Positions 24,006 through 33,010 are shown, numbered from the stretch's first letter. The stretch is DNA of 47,203 nucleotides from DATGLE01 sp035294325 (GCA_035294325.1 DATGLE010000098.1:1-47203); one strand, 5' to 3'. A program made the numbers and translations. The notes: generated by a model not told the origin, from the letters alone.

Positions 24006-24764
24006 ATGGAAACGTATGGATCACATCAATATCCCGGCAGGCTTTTCGTGGTAGAAGGGGTAGATGGTTCCGGGAAAAGCACGCAGATCGCACTGCTGCG
24101 ACAATGGCTTATCAGTGAAGGCTATCCTGTATTTTTTAGCGAGTGGAACTCGTCGCCCCTGGTCAAGAAAACCACCAGTCGTGGGAAGAGGAAACAGCTC
24201 CTGACGCCCACAACCTTCAGCCTGCTCCACGCCACGGATTTCGCCGACCGCACCGAGCATGATATCATTCCTCCACTTAAAGCCGGCGCCATCGTGCTCG
24301 CGGACCGCTACATCTACACAGCTTTTGCCCGCGATGCCGCACGCGGCGTAGACCGGCAGTGGATACGCGAACTTTATCAATTCGCCGTCAAACCCACGCT
24401 GGCCTTCTACTATCGCGTGCCGCTCGATGTTTCACTCAGTCGCATCCTCACCGGGCGCAGCGAGCTAAAGTATTATGAAGCGGGCATGGATCTCGGGTTG
24501 AGCAGCGATCCTCAGGAAAGCTTCAGACTCTTCCAGGAGCGCATCGTTAACGAGTACGAGTCGATGATAGACGAGTTCGGACTGACGGTAATGGATGCAA
24601 CCCTGCCCATACCGGAGCAGCAGCGCCGCATGCGCCGGCTCGTGCGTCCTTATTTGCATGGCGTGCGCCACCTGCGATCATCGGCGCAGGATGCAGCCTG
24701 GGCCGGGCTTGCCCGCGAGACCGGCGCGCAAGAGATGCCGCGCGTCAGGAGTGGCGAGCGATGA
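24006..24764 (+). CDS. Thymidylate kinase-like protein (intact Walker A)
   Basis: 252 aa. P-loop kinase of the dTMP kinase family: FVVEGVDGSGKSTQIALLRQWL (Walker A GVDGSGKS), the DRY motif VLADRYIYTAFARDAARG, and a thymidylate-kinase-like domain to about residue 215. The C-terminal ~35 residues are Arg/Ala-rich and extra. It may convert dTMP to dTDP, but the tandem paralogue and the tail leave open a different nucleotide or non-canonical role; a standard housekeeping tmk could be elsewhere. ATG 24006 follows GGTGGAAGGA. The paralogue starts ~120 nt downstream; the gap has the short palindrome GCGCC-TGC-GGCGC (about 24788-24802). Confidence 0.85.
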   Translation: METYGSHQYPGRLFVVEGVDGSGKSTQIALLRQWLISEGYPVFFSEWNSSPLVKKTTSRGKRKQLLTPTTFSLLHATDFADRTEHDIIPPLKAGAIVLADRYIYTAFARDAARGVDRQWIRELYQFAVKPTLAFYYRVPLDVSLSRILTGRSELKYYEAGMDLGLSSDPQESFRLFQERIVNEYESMIDEFGLTVMDATLPIPEQQRRMRRLVRPYLHGVRHLRSSAQDAAWAGLARETGAQEMPRVRSGER

Positions 24765-24885
24765 GAGCATATCCGCTTCCCGGCACCGTCGCGTACTCGC
24801 GCCTGCGGCGCCCGCCATATCCATCCCTTGCGCGGCGGAGTCGCGTGAACGCTCCGCGAGGGAGGGCGTGATAGGAGAGGATTCT

Positions 24886-25581
24886 ATGACGAAGCTAGCT
24901 TTTTATGGCATCGACGCGATTGGCTTGCGAGCGCGCGACGAAGTGCTGCCCGGGCGGCTCATCGTCCTCGAAGGTACCGATTCTGTTGGCCGCTCAACGC
25001 AACTGGGCCTGCTGCGTCCCTGGCTGGAGAGCAGCGGATACGCGGTGATCGACACCGAGACAACGCGCTCTGAACTGGTCGGCGCCGGCCTCAAGCAGGC
25101 AAAAGAGGGGCATACGCTCGGTCCGATTACCTTGAATCTGTTCTACGCCACCGATTTTGTGGATCGTTTTGAAAGCCAGATCTTACCAGCGCTGCGCGCC
25201 GGCTTTATCGTCCTCACGGATCGCTATATCTACTCGCTCATGGCGCGTGCGCTCGTGCGCGGCGCCGATCCGCGCTGGCTGCGCTCGATCTACGGCCTGG
25301 CGCTCAAGCCCGACGCCATCTTTTACCTGCGCATTCGCCTGCATGACCTGATCCCGCGCGTTTTGCAGAGCGGCGGCTTTGACTACTGGGAGTCCGGCAT
25401 GGATATGCGACTGGGCGCCGACCTCTACGAAAGCTTTGTCAATTACCAGACGCGGCTGCTGGCCGAATATGAAAAGATGATCGAGACCTACGATTTCCAG
25501 GTCATCGACGCCGCGCTGCCAATCGAGGTCATCGCCGAATTGCTCAAATTGAAGATTCTGCCCCTGCTCCCCCAGGGATAA
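24886..25581 (+). CDS. Thymidylate kinase-like paralogue with altered Walker A (Lys to Arg)
   Basis: 231 aa. Clearly homologous to the preceding gene along its length (ADRYIYT/TDRYIYS, LLRQWL/LLRPWL, FYATDFVDR/LHATDFADR, YYEAGMDL/YWESGMDM). The Walker A motif reads GTDSVGRS instead of GxxxxGKS: the invariant phosphate-binding Lys is Arg (codon CGC). The remaining active-site features (DRY, LID-region arginines) are present, so it may bind but not efficiently phosphorylate nucleotide, or act as a partner of the intact paralogue. ATG 24886 has AGGAGAGG at 24873-24880; the frame is open further upstream but overlaps the first gene. Separate from the intact copy, not a broken pseudogene: there are no stops or frameshifts. 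Confidence 0.82.
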   Translation: MTKLAFYGIDAIGLRARDEVLPGRLIVLEGTDSVGRSTQLGLLRPWLESSGYAVIDTETTRSELVGAGLKQAKEGHTLGPITLNLFYATDFVDRFESQILPALRAGFIVLTDRYIYSLMARALVRGADPRWLRSIYGLALKPDAIFYLRIRLHDLIPRVLQSGGFDYWESGMDMRLGADLYESFVNYQTRLLAEYEKMIETYDFQVIDAALPIEVIAELLKLKILPLLPQG

Positions 25582-25647
25582 GCCCCCTCACATCTGACTT
25601 TTGATACCCGCGCTTGCTCGCGCCTGCGGCGCTCGCCTTTTGACCAG

Positions 25648-25692
25648 AGGGGTGTGGAAAAAATGCGCTGCGCGCATTTTTTCCACACCCCT
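25648..25692. repeat. GNA-type long inverted repeat H10 (21-bp arms, loop TGC)
   Basis: Arms 25648-25668 and 25672-25692 match 21 of 21; the loop is TGC (GCA on the bottom strand), tip ATGCGC-TGC-GCGCAT. Shared flank motifs are present on both sides. Confidence 0.95.
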
Positions 25693-25744
25693 ATTGCCCT
25701 CTTTTGGGCAGTTCCGTCGCACGAGCGCCGCAGGCACTTACTTT

Positions 25745-25801
25745 TTGGATAATGCGGTGGGGAAAATACGTTTTGGGCATTTTTTCCATCGCATTATCCA
25801 A
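25745..25801. repeat. Decayed long inverted repeat H11
   Basis: The outer 14 positions (25745-25758 with 25788-25801, TTGGATAATGCG then one mismatch) pair well, but inside the arms differ at several positions (GGTGGGGAAAATACG against the complement GATGGAAAAAATGCC) and the tip is a 10-nt loop. This looks like an old member of the family that is no longer kept perfect. Confidence 0.75.
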
Positions 25802-25883
25802 TCAGTACGCGGCGCAGCCACGCGACTATTACAAGCTCACTGATATACTGGACTCACAAGCACAATTTCTAAGGAGTTCCAGT

Positions 25884-26387
25884 ATGCTAGCGGCCACCTC
25901 TGCTACGGAGCCATCGAAACTGCCCGAGAGCAGGCGCGATCTGATGGCTTACCTTGACTCGATCTGGCAACATTATTTCGCTGATACACCGCGCGTCAAT
26001 GCTGTACTTATCGGCTACTGTTATCCCTGGAAGAGCCGGCTGGGCCTGATTCGTCTTTCGGAGGACAAAAAGACGACCTTCATCGGTATCAACAGCCTGC
26101 TCCAGTTCCCACAGGTCCCAGAATGTGTCCTGACGACCACCATCGCGCATGAACTGACGCATTACGCGCACGGCTTTGGCTCGCCGCTGCCGCGCATCTG
26201 TAAACATCCCCACGCCAACGGCATAGTTGACAGGGAACTTGAGCGGCGGGAATTAGGGGAGCAGTTGCGTTGTTGTAACGAGTGGATCGACCAGTACTGG
26301 TATTCGTTCTATGATATGCAGCGCTCTCTGATTTGCAGCCTCAAGTCCTCGCTGGCAAAAGCAAAGAGCGCCCAGAAATATTCATGA
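25884..26387 (+). CDS. SprT-like predicted zinc metalloprotease
   Basis: 167 aa, soluble. It carries the zincin motif HELTH at residues 89-93 (TTTIAHELTHYAHGFGS), followed by KHPHANGIVDRELERREL, where a His or Glu can give the third zinc ligand. This resembles SprT/SPRTN-like domains, which in some lineages cleave DNA-bound proteins; the family link is by motif only and function is not shown. A Cys pair (RCCNEW) lies near residue 130. ATG 25884 has AAGGAG at 25871-25876 with 7-nt spacing; the frame is open upstream through repeat DNA, which is not part of the protein. The rho promoter starts 8 nt past the stop. Confidence 0.75.
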   Translation: MLAATSATEPSKLPESRRDLMAYLDSIWQHYFADTPRVNAVLIGYCYPWKSRLGLIRLSEDKKTTFIGINSLLQFPQVPECVLTTTIAHELTHYAHGFGSPLPRICKHPHANGIVDRELERRELGEQLRCCNEWIDQYWYSFYDMQRSLICSLKSSLAKAKSAQKYS

Positions 26388-26394
26388 TGATCTC

Positions 26395-26423
26395 TTGACA
26401 GCATTGCGCACCTGTGGTATATT
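26395..26423 (+). promoter_or_regulatory. Promoter of rho
   Basis: TTGACA (26395-26400), 17-nt spacer, TATATT (26418-26423). Predicted start ~26430, giving a leader of about 260 nt before the rho start codon, in keeping with autoregulated rho genes. Confidence 0.75.
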
Positions 26424-26691
26424 CATGCTAGCTCCGAGGATATGTACCACGCCATCTAGCAGTTTCACGGGTTCCCGCTTGTGCAAAGTTGTGTTACAAT
26501 ATCCACGGTTATGTTAGCTGGCGCCTCTTGTATTCACCAAAGCTACCTGTTACCACATGTTATTCAGGCAGGGTACAGGCAATGTTTGCGACAGTGCCCT
26601 GGCCGTGTTCATTTCCCACTAAATTATCCAGGTTCAACGCAGAAAGGAGAATGGGCGTTTTCCTCAAAGATCGTGTTTCGCCCTACACAAC

Positions 26692-27960
26692 GTGAACATA
26701 GCTGAGTTAGAAACCAAAACTATAGCGGAGTTACGCGACATTGCTCGCGACCTCGAACTCTCCGGGTATAGTGCGCTCAAAAAACAAGATCTGGTCTTCA
26801 GACTCCTCCAGGCCAATACAGAACAGCAGGGGAACATCTTCAGCGCCGGTGTGCTGGAGATTGTCGAGGATGGCTTCGGCTTTCTGCGCCAGGAGCGCTT
26901 CCTGCCCGGCAACATGGATGTCTATGTCTCGCAGTCGCAAATCCGCCGTTTTGGCCTGCGTACCGGAGACATGGTATCGGGCCAGGTGCGTCCCCCCAAA
27001 GATAACGAGAAGTACTATGGCCTGCTGCGAGTCGAGGCGATCAACGGCGTAGACCCGGAAATCGCTAAACGGCGTCCCCATTTCGATAACCTGACGCCTA
27101 TCTTCCCCCGCGAGATGTTCAATCTGGAGACCGTTCCCTCGAACATCTCCGGGCGCATCATCAACCTGGTGGCCCCTATTGGACGCGGACAGCGCGGCCT
27201 GATCGTCTCTCCTCCTAAAGCAGGCAAGACCATGCTCCTCAAATCTATCGCCAACTCCATCACCGAGAACTACGATGACGTACATCTGATGATCGCACTG
27301 ATCGGTGAGCGGCCCGAAGAAGTCACGGATATGAAACGCTCGGTGAAGGCCGAGGTCATCAGTTCGACCTTCGATGAGCCAACCGAGGCGCACACCCGCG
27401 TCGCCGAGATGGTGCTGGAGCGCGCGAAACGCCTGGTCGAGGGAGGACGCGATGTCGTCGTCCTGCTGGACAGTATCACCCGCCTGAGCCGCGCCTATAA
27501 CCTGGCAGTGCAGCCAAGTGGACGCACACTCTCCGGCGGTCTCGATCCCAGTGCACTGTTTCCTCCCAAGCGCTTCTTTGGAGCCGCGCGTAAGATCGAA
27601 GAGGGGGGCAGCCTTACCATTATCGCTACCGCGCTGGTTGATACCGGCAGCCGCATGGATGATGTCATCTATGAAGAGTTCAAAGGCACCGGCAATATGG
27701 AACTGGTTCTCAACCGTAAGCTTGCCGAGCGCCGCATCTTCCCCGCCATCGACATTTCTCTTTCCAGCACGCGCCGCGAAGAACTGCTGCTCGACGAGAA
27801 GACACTGCGCGCCGTCGTCGTGATGCGCCGTATGTTCGCGACTCTGGCCGATCAGCCTGGCCGCAGCGGACTGGAGGCGATGGAGGCCCTCTTACAGAGC
27901 ATGTCCAAGACGAGCAACAATCAGGAATTTCTGGCAAGCCTCAACAAGAACATCCTGTAA
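26692..27960 (+). CDS. rho: Transcription termination factor Rho
   Basis: Hexameric RNA translocase that ends untranslated transcripts. 422 aa, normal length. N-terminal helical domain (LETKTIAELRDIARDLELSGYSALKKQDLVFRLL), cold-shock-like RNA-binding domain (about 48-120, GVLEIVEDGFGFLR, NMDVYVSQSQIRRFGLRTGD), RecA-like ATPase with Walker A VSPPKAGKT, Walker B VVVLLDSITR and Q-loop/R-loop region LSGGLDPSALFPPKRFFGAAR. Start GTG 26692 has a poor SD, which may be part of its regulation together with the ~260-nt leader. The aldehyde dehydrogenase gene follows 12 nt downstream. Confidence 0.96.
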   Translation: MNIAELETKTIAELRDIARDLELSGYSALKKQDLVFRLLQANTEQQGNIFSAGVLEIVEDGFGFLRQERFLPGNMDVYVSQSQIRRFGLRTGDMVSGQVRPPKDNEKYYGLLRVEAINGVDPEIAKRRPHFDNLTPIFPREMFNLETVPSNISGRIINLVAPIGRGQRGLIVSPPKAGKTMLLKSIANSITENYDDVHLMIALIGERPEEVTDMKRSVKAEVISSTFDEPTEAHTRVAEMVLERAKRLVEGGRDVVVLLDSITRLSRAYNLAVQPSGRTLSGGLDPSALFPPKRFFGAARKIEEGGSLTIIATALVDTGSRMDDVIYEEFKGTGNMELVLNRKLAERRIFPAIDISLSSTRREELLLDEKTLRAVVVMRRMFATLADQPGRSGLEAMEALLQSMSKTSNNQEFLASLNKNIL

Positions 27961-27972
27961 AGAGGAGGTGCT

Positions 27973-29463
27973 ATGACCACAGCAGCGCGTACCTTTCAGA
28001 ACTATATAGGCGGGAAGTGGGTAGGGGCGCAAAGCGGGAAGACCTTCCCCAACTATAACCCGGCCACCGGCGCATTACTGGGCCACTTTCCCCTCTCCGA
28101 AAAGGCCGATGTTGATGCCGCCGTCGCCGCTGCCCGCGCCGCTTTCGAGCGCTGGCGACTGGTGCCGGCGCCCAAACGCGGTGAGATTCTCTACCGCACC
28201 GGCGAACTGCTGATCCGCCACAAGGAAGAGCTGGCGCGCATCATGACGCAGGAGATGGGCAAGGTGCTCAAAGAGACGCGCGGCGACGTGCAGGAAGGCA
28301 TCGACATGGCCTACTATATGGGCGGTGAGGGACGCAGGCTCTTTGGCTATAGCGTGCCCGTTGAATTGCCCAACAAGTCCGGCCTGGCGATGCGCGATCC
28401 CGTCGGCGTTGTGGCCTGCATCACTCCGTGGAACTTCCCCGTCGCCATCCCCACCTGGAAGATGTTTCCCGCGCTCGTTGCCGGCAATACTATTGTCTTC
28501 AAACCGGCCTCAGATACGCCACAGAGCGCCCTGCGCCTGGTCGAACTGCTCTACGAGGCGGGATTGCCGGAAGGCGTTGTCAACATCGTCTTCGGCTCCG
28601 GCTCCAGCGCGGGGGAGGCGCTGCTCCAGCACCCCGATATTGCCGTTATCTCGTTTACCGGCTCAACCGAGTCAGGACGCCACGTTGCCATCGAGGCGGC
28701 GAAATCGCTCAAGCGCGTCTCGCTGGAGATGGGCGGCAAGAATGCCGTGATCGTGCTGGATGACGCCGACCTCGATCTGGCCGTCGAGGGCATCCTCTGG
28801 AGCGCCTATGGCACCACCGGTCAGCGCTGCACAGCCTGTAGTCGCCTGATCGTGCATCGCGCCGTTCATGATAAGCTCCTGGAGAAGCTGGTGCCGCGCA
28901 TCGAGCAACTGCGGCTCGGTAACGGACTGGACGAAAGCGTCGATGTCGGGCCGGTGATTAACGCGCGGCAACTTGAGAAGATCCATGCCTATACCGCCAT
29001 CGGCCAGCATGAGGGCGCGACGCTCGTCACCGGAGGAGAGATCGCCCGTGAAGGAGACCTTGCCAGGGGACACTTTTATCGCCCGACGCTCTTCAAGGAT
29101 GTGCGCCCGGATATGCGCATAGCCCGGGAAGAGATCTTCGGGCCGACGCTCTCGGTTATCGCCGTTGACTCGTTCGAAGAGGCGATCAGTGTCAATAACA
29201 ATACCCCATTCGGGCTATCCAGTTCGATCTATACACAGGATATCAATCGCGTACAGCGAGCTATGCGCGATATCACGACGGGCATCCTCTATATCAATTC
29301 CGGCACCACCGGGGCGGAGATCCAGTTCCCCTTCGGCGGCACGCGCGGCACAGGCAACGGCCACCGCGAGGCTGGCATTGCCGGCCTGGACGTTTTCACC
29401 GAGTGGAAAGTTGTCTATACCGACTATAGCGGCAAGCTGCAAAAGGCCCAGATCGATAGCTAG
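27973..29463 (+). CDS. NAD(P)+-dependent aldehyde dehydrogenase
   Basis: 496 aa, full length. Motifs: TPWNFPVAIPTWKMFPALVAGN, the nucleotide-binding FTGSTESGRHVA, the catalytic Glu in SLEMGGKNA and catalytic Cys in GQRCTACSR, and the C-terminal NSGTTGAEIQFPFGGTRGTG. The TTGAEIQFPFGG ending resembles the ALDH7-type branch (alpha-aminoadipic semialdehyde/piperideine-6-carboxylate oxidation), so a role in lysine or related catabolism is possible but not proven. SD AGAGGAGGTG is strong. Spacing to rho (12 nt) implies a shared transcript. Confidence 0.92.
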   Translation: MTTAARTFQNYIGGKWVGAQSGKTFPNYNPATGALLGHFPLSEKADVDAAVAAARAAFERWRLVPAPKRGEILYRTGELLIRHKEELARIMTQEMGKVLKETRGDVQEGIDMAYYMGGEGRRLFGYSVPVELPNKSGLAMRDPVGVVACITPWNFPVAIPTWKMFPALVAGNTIVFKPASDTPQSALRLVELLYEAGLPEGVVNIVFGSGSSAGEALLQHPDIAVISFTGSTESGRHVAIEAAKSLKRVSLEMGGKNAVIVLDDADLDLAVEGILWSAYGTTGQRCTACSRLIVHRAVHDKLLEKLVPRIEQLRLGNGLDESVDVGPVINARQLEKIHAYTAIGQHEGATLVTGGEIAREGDLARGHFYRPTLFKDVRPDMRIAREEIFGPTLSVIAVDSFEEAISVNNNTPFGLSSSIYTQDINRVQRAMRDITTGILYINSGTTGAEIQFPFGGTRGTGNGHREAGIAGLDVFTEWKVVYTDYSGKLQKAQIDS

Positions 29464-29494
29464 CCGCCGCCCGCGCGGCCTCCCCGCACCAGGG

Positions 29495-29551
29495 TTATAC
29501 GTTATGCCGTGGAACCTGCGCAAAGCGCAGGTTCCACGGCATAACGTATAA
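29495..29551. repeat. GNA-type long inverted repeat H12 (27-bp arms, loop AAA)
   Basis: Arms 29495-29521 and 29525-29551 match 27 of 27; loop AAA, tip CTGCGC-AAA-GCGCAG. It is one of the two exceptions to the GNA rule (the other is H1). A right flank GCGAGCGCTACAGGCGCGAGC (about 29555-29575) follows. It lies 31 nt behind the dehydrogenase stop. Confidence 0.95.
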
Positions 29552-29669
29552 AAGGCGAGCGCTACAGGCGCGAGCACGCAAGGGGGCCGACCTGCCTGCA
29601 CTCTTCTTCACAATCCAGCTCCCAAAAAAAGCTGTGACCGGCGTCATTGTCATTAGGTGAGCTTTACCA

Positions 29670-29698
29670 TTGACACTTCGCGCTTTCCCCAGTACTAT
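29670..29698 (+). promoter_or_regulatory. Promoter of the small membrane protein
   Basis: TTGACA (29670-29675), 17-nt spacer, TACTAT (29693-29698). Predicted start ~29705, about 70 nt before ATG 29777. Confidence 0.7.
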
Positions 29699-29776
29699 AG
29701 CTCAAGAACTGTTGAGATGCACCTGAAAAGGAGGGTGCAGGTAAATCGCGGGATTGCATGTATAAAGGAGAAAAAG

Positions 29777-30118
29777 ATGCCTGATAGTCAGACAAGTCAA
29801 ATCCAGACAATGATCGCAGCCTTCGGCGTTGTTTACTGCATCGTTGCCCTGGCTTTGATCGCCTTCGCGGTTATCGTTTACTGGAAAATCTTCTCGAAGG
29901 CGGGTTACAGCGGTGCACTTAGCCTGCTGATGTTCGTTCCCATCGCCAATATCGTTATGCTCTGCATTCTTGCTTTCAGTGAATGGCCTGTTCTGCGCGA
30001 ATTGAACATGCTCCGCCAGCAGGTAGGGGGAATGCAACAATATCCACAGAATCCACAATATCCGCAGAACCCGCAGTATTCACCATATCCCCAGAACCCG
30101 CCATATCGCCCGCAATAG
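29777..30118 (+). CDS. Small membrane protein with Pro/Gln/Tyr-rich tail
   Basis: 113 aa, not recognised. Two hydrophobic segments: about residues 12-36 (IAAFGVVYCIVALALIAFAVIVYW) and 44-66 (GALSLLMFVPIANIVMLCILAFSEW), then a polar helix and a tail of NPQYPQ repeats (YPQNPQYPQNPQYSPYPQN) with five near-identical units. Repeats of this type often sit in the cytoplasm or outside as flexible linkers; the side is unknown. The similarity of SGALSLLMFVPIANIVMLC to short DUF805/yeaQ-like small membrane proteins is only suggestive. ATG 29777 follows AAAGGAGAAAAAG. Confidence 0.72.
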   Translation: MPDSQTSQIQTMIAAFGVVYCIVALALIAFAVIVYWKIFSKAGYSGALSLLMFVPIANIVMLCILAFSEWPVLRELNMLRQQVGGMQQYPQNPQYPQNPQYSPYPQNPPYRPQ

Positions 30119-30402
30119 CATACGCTGTTGCACGACTAAAAAACGAAAAATAGCAAAGGGAGGAGAGCCGTTATGCAGCGGTTTCTCCTCACACTCTAGC
30201 TCCAGGCAGGCCGCTGTTCAGCTTGACATACACTCTTACTCTAGCATAGCATCATTTTATTGTGCATGAACATTTGCCCACGTTCTGGAGATACCATCAC
30301 ATCACAAAAGAAAATCACACCGCTGGAGCGCTCTCCAGCACCTTTCTATGCGTGTAGGTAGATGGAGGGGAAGTAACAGGGCGCCAGGGAAGTGAGGATT
30401 GT
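30119..30402. other. Spacer before the histidine kinase
   Basis: 284 nt. It has a partial stem GGAGAGCCG/CGGTTTCTCC (about 30163-30186) that may end the preceding transcript, then the putative kinase promoter. No gene or long palindrome is seen. Confidence 0.4.
30223..30252 (+). promoter_or_regulatory. Putative promoter of the histidine kinase
   Basis: TTGACA (30223-30228), 18-nt spacer, TAGCAT (30247-30252, 4 of 6). The leader would be about 145 nt. Confidence 0.4.
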
Positions 30403-32958
30403 TTGAAGATACTGGGTACAGCGGCAACTCCTCTCGTCTGGGCCGCGACTGGAGAGAGTATAAGTAAAGACGATGCGCCTGTCTGGTGTGCTTATACCGG
30501 GCAGAGCGAGGAAGAGATCCGGCAGTGGGGGTGGCTCGATGCGCTGCATCCCGATGACCGGGAGCAGGTTATGCAAACCCTGTCCTGCGCAATAGCGGCA
30601 AAACGCACCTTTAGCACAATATGCAGACTCCGCCGTTATGACGGTGCCTATTATCCTTTCAGAGTACAGGGCATTCCTCTCCTTAACAACGATGGCAGCT
30701 TACAGGGCTGGATTTTCCTGTTTGCCGATGTAAGCAAGCAGGCAGCAATCGAAGACGAGGACCAGGAAAACAGGCAACTGTATCGCACAGTATTTGAGCA
30801 GGCCACGGTCGGCATCGTTTGCCTCGCTCTGGATGGGCATATTCTGCGGGCGAATCAGCAATTTTGCAGGATTACCGGCTACGCCCAGGAAGAACTGGCA
30901 GCATTGAGCATGTGGGATCTGGCTTTCTCCGAAGATCTTGAGAGCAGCTTTCAGATTGGATATGACCTGTTGATAGGTCAGGCGCCGGCCCGTACATTGA
31001 GAAGGCGCTTCATGCGCAAGGATGGGACGACGCTGTGGGTTAGACTGACGGTAGCATTGATGCGCACGCCTTCCGATGAACCTGCGTATTTTGTCTTCAT
31101 TTTTGAAGACATCAGCGAGCGCGTAGCGGCGGAGGAGGAGCACGCCCGGCTGCTGGAGCGCGAGCAGGCTGCTCGCATGGAGGCTGTCGCGCGAACGCAG
31201 CAACTCGAAGCTATTTTTGAATCGATGGCGGATGGTGTTCTTGTATTTGATGCTGAGGGCAATATTATCCAGTCAAATACAGCGCTGCGCAAACTTCTTC
31301 AGATGGACAGGTTTGTTGAATCATTTAAGCTGCCGCTGCACCAGCGCGTCAATCTCTTCGAATTACGAGATGAGGACGGCCAGCCACTGCCCGAGGATCA
31401 ATGGCCGATCATGCGCATCCTTCATGGTGAGTCGTTACAGGGCAAGAACGCGGTAGACACTTTAACTCACCAGCTAGACGGGCGCGATCTGCTCTTGAAT
31501 CAGGCCGGCGCGCCGGTACGGGATCAGGACAATCGCATCATCGGGGGCGTGCTCGTCTTCCGCGATGTTACGGAACGCCGTCAACTGGAGCGCCGCATCA
31601 AGAAAGCCTTTACAACCCTGCTCACGCTGGCCGAAGAGGTGGTACGCATTCCTGACGAGATCGGGAAGCTTTCTCCTGAAGAGCAGCCATTGAATAGTAT
31701 CAGGGCCGTTGGACAACGCCTTGTTGAATTGACCAGTCATGTGTTAGAATGCCGCTTTGCCAGCATAACTCTGGTTGAGCCAGGCAGCGAAAGGCTCATT
31801 CTGATAGCCCGGGTCGGCTTCCCCCTCGAAGATAAGGAATGGATCGCGCAGGAAGTCGAGCAATCTACCCTTAGCGATTATCTTGAGCCGGAAACTATTG
31901 AGCACCTGAGAGCAAACGAGGTAGTGATCCGCGATGTGGCGCAAGCTCCATTGGTACGTCGATCCGATTACAATCTGGGCAACCTGCTGATCGCTCCAAT
32001 GATCGCGGGCGAACAGCTCGTCGGCGTGCTGGCGCTGGAGAAAAGGTCTTCCGCTCAGGGATACACGGAGGAAGAGATTGCGCTGGCGAAAGCGATAGCC
32101 AAGCTCGCTCATCTCGTCATTGAGCGCGAGCGGCTGCAACAGGAGTGGCTCGCCGCCCGGGCAAGCCAGCTCGCGCTCGAGGAAACCAACCGCCGCTTCG
32201 ATGAATTCCTCGGCATCGCCGGCCATGAATTACGCACGCCCCTCACTACGATCAAGGGCAATATTCAACTGGCACTGCGCCGCTTACAGGCACTCAAACG
32301 ACAGGAGAGCGGAGACGAAGGTACGCTTGGCAGCAAGCTTGAAAAAATAGACAGGCCGCTGCACTACGCGGAACATCGTGTGAATGTACAGAACCGCATG
32401 ATTAGCGATTTGCTGGATGTCTCGCGCATCCAGGCCGGGAAATTCACTCTGGTTATGAGATCCTGCAATCTGACAGAGATCGTGCGTGAGGCTGTCGAAG
32501 ATCAACGCTATGCCAACCCCGACCATGCTATCATCCTGGAAATATCGGAGGCCGTCGAGAAAGCGCAGGTCATCGCGGACGAGGATCGTATCGGCCAGGT
32601 AATCCATAACTACCTCTCCAACGCGCTCAAATATTCTCCTGTGGATCTCCCGATCATCGTGCGCGTGGAGCGAGAGGGAGAAGCGCTGCGCGTTTCTGTT
32701 CAGGACAAAGGGCCTGGTCTGCCCATCGAGGAGCAGAAGCATATCTGGGAGCGCTTCTATCGTGCGAAAGGGGTCAAGGCGCAGAATAGCTCCGGTACGA
32801 TGGGCATGGGATTGGGCCTGCATATCTGCCGTACTATTATCGAGTATCATCATGGATCCGTGGGCGTGCAGAGCAGCCCGGGCAAAGGTTCGACTTTCTG
32901 GTTTAGTCTGCCGCTTGCCCCCCGGACGGCCCCCGGCGCACATGCGGACGCTACCTGA
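30403..32958 (+). CDS. Soluble PAS-GAF sensor histidine kinase
   Basis: 851 aa with no membrane segment. Three PAS domains (about 15-115, 130-245 and 265-390; e.g. ITGYAQEELAALSMWDLAFSEDLE), a GAF domain (about 435-570), a short coiled region, the HisKA box with the phospho-accepting His near residue 608 (FLGIAGHELRTPLTTIKGN), and a HATPase_c domain with N-box VIHNYLSNALKYSP, G1 VQDKGPGLPIEE and G2 GMGLGLHICRTIIEYHHGS. A cytosolic sensor whose PAS/GAF ligand is unknown. No response regulator lies beside it, so it is an orphan. The TTG at 30403 is preceded by GTGAGGATTG; alternative starts exist upstream but the protein core is secure. Confidence 0.9.
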   Translation: MKILGTAATPLVWAATGESISKDDAPVWCAYTGQSEEEIRQWGWLDALHPDDREQVMQTLSCAIAAKRTFSTICRLRRYDGAYYPFRVQGIPLLNNDGSLQGWIFLFADVSKQAAIEDEDQENRQLYRTVFEQATVGIVCLALDGHILRANQQFCRITGYAQEELAALSMWDLAFSEDLESSFQIGYDLLIGQAPARTLRRRFMRKDGTTLWVRLTVALMRTPSDEPAYFVFIFEDISERVAAEEEHARLLEREQAARMEAVARTQQLEAIFESMADGVLVFDAEGNIIQSNTALRKLLQMDRFVESFKLPLHQRVNLFELRDEDGQPLPEDQWPIMRILHGESLQGKNAVDTLTHQLDGRDLLLNQAGAPVRDQDNRIIGGVLVFRDVTERRQLERRIKKAFTTLLTLAEEVVRIPDEIGKLSPEEQPLNSIRAVGQRLVELTSHVLECRFASITLVEPGSERLILIARVGFPLEDKEWIAQEVEQSTLSDYLEPETIEHLRANEVVIRDVAQAPLVRRSDYNLGNLLIAPMIAGEQLVGVLALEKRSSAQGYTEEEIALAKAIAKLAHLVIERERLQQEWLAARASQLALEETNRRFDEFLGIAGHELRTPLTTIKGNIQLALRRLQALKRQESGDEGTLGSKLEKIDRPLHYAEHRVNVQNRMISDLLDVSRIQAGKFTLVMRSCNLTEIVREAVEDQRYANPDHAIILEISEAVEKAQVIADEDRIGQVIHNYLSNALKYSPVDLPIIVRVEREGEALRVSVQDKGPGLPIEEQKHIWERFYRAKGVKAQNSSGTMGMGLGLHICRTIIEYHHGSVGVQSSPGKGSTFWFSLPLAPRTAPGAHADAT

Positions 32959-32981
32959 TCGTACTATACACACGCTGTCCC

Positions 32982-33010
32982 TTGTCGAATAGGTGATCGC
33001 GTGTTATACT
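32982..33010 (+). promoter_or_regulatory. Promoter of the mgtE leader transcript
   Basis: TTGTCG (32982-32987), 17-nt spacer, TATACT (33005-33010) with an extended -10 TGT immediately before it. Predicted start ~33017, so the leader to mgtE ATG 33528 is about 510 nt. Confidence 0.65.

Larger units (their letters stand above)
25582..25883. other. Spacer with intact and decayed palindromes
   Basis: 302 nt. Left flank motif GCTCGCGCCTGCGGCGCTCGCC (about 25616-25637), perfect hairpin H10, a right-flank remnant GAGCGCCGCAGGCAC (about 25722-25737), and decayed hairpin H11 (25745-25801). The SD of the next gene is AAGGAG (25871-25876). No credible promoter or gene is seen. Confidence 0.6.
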
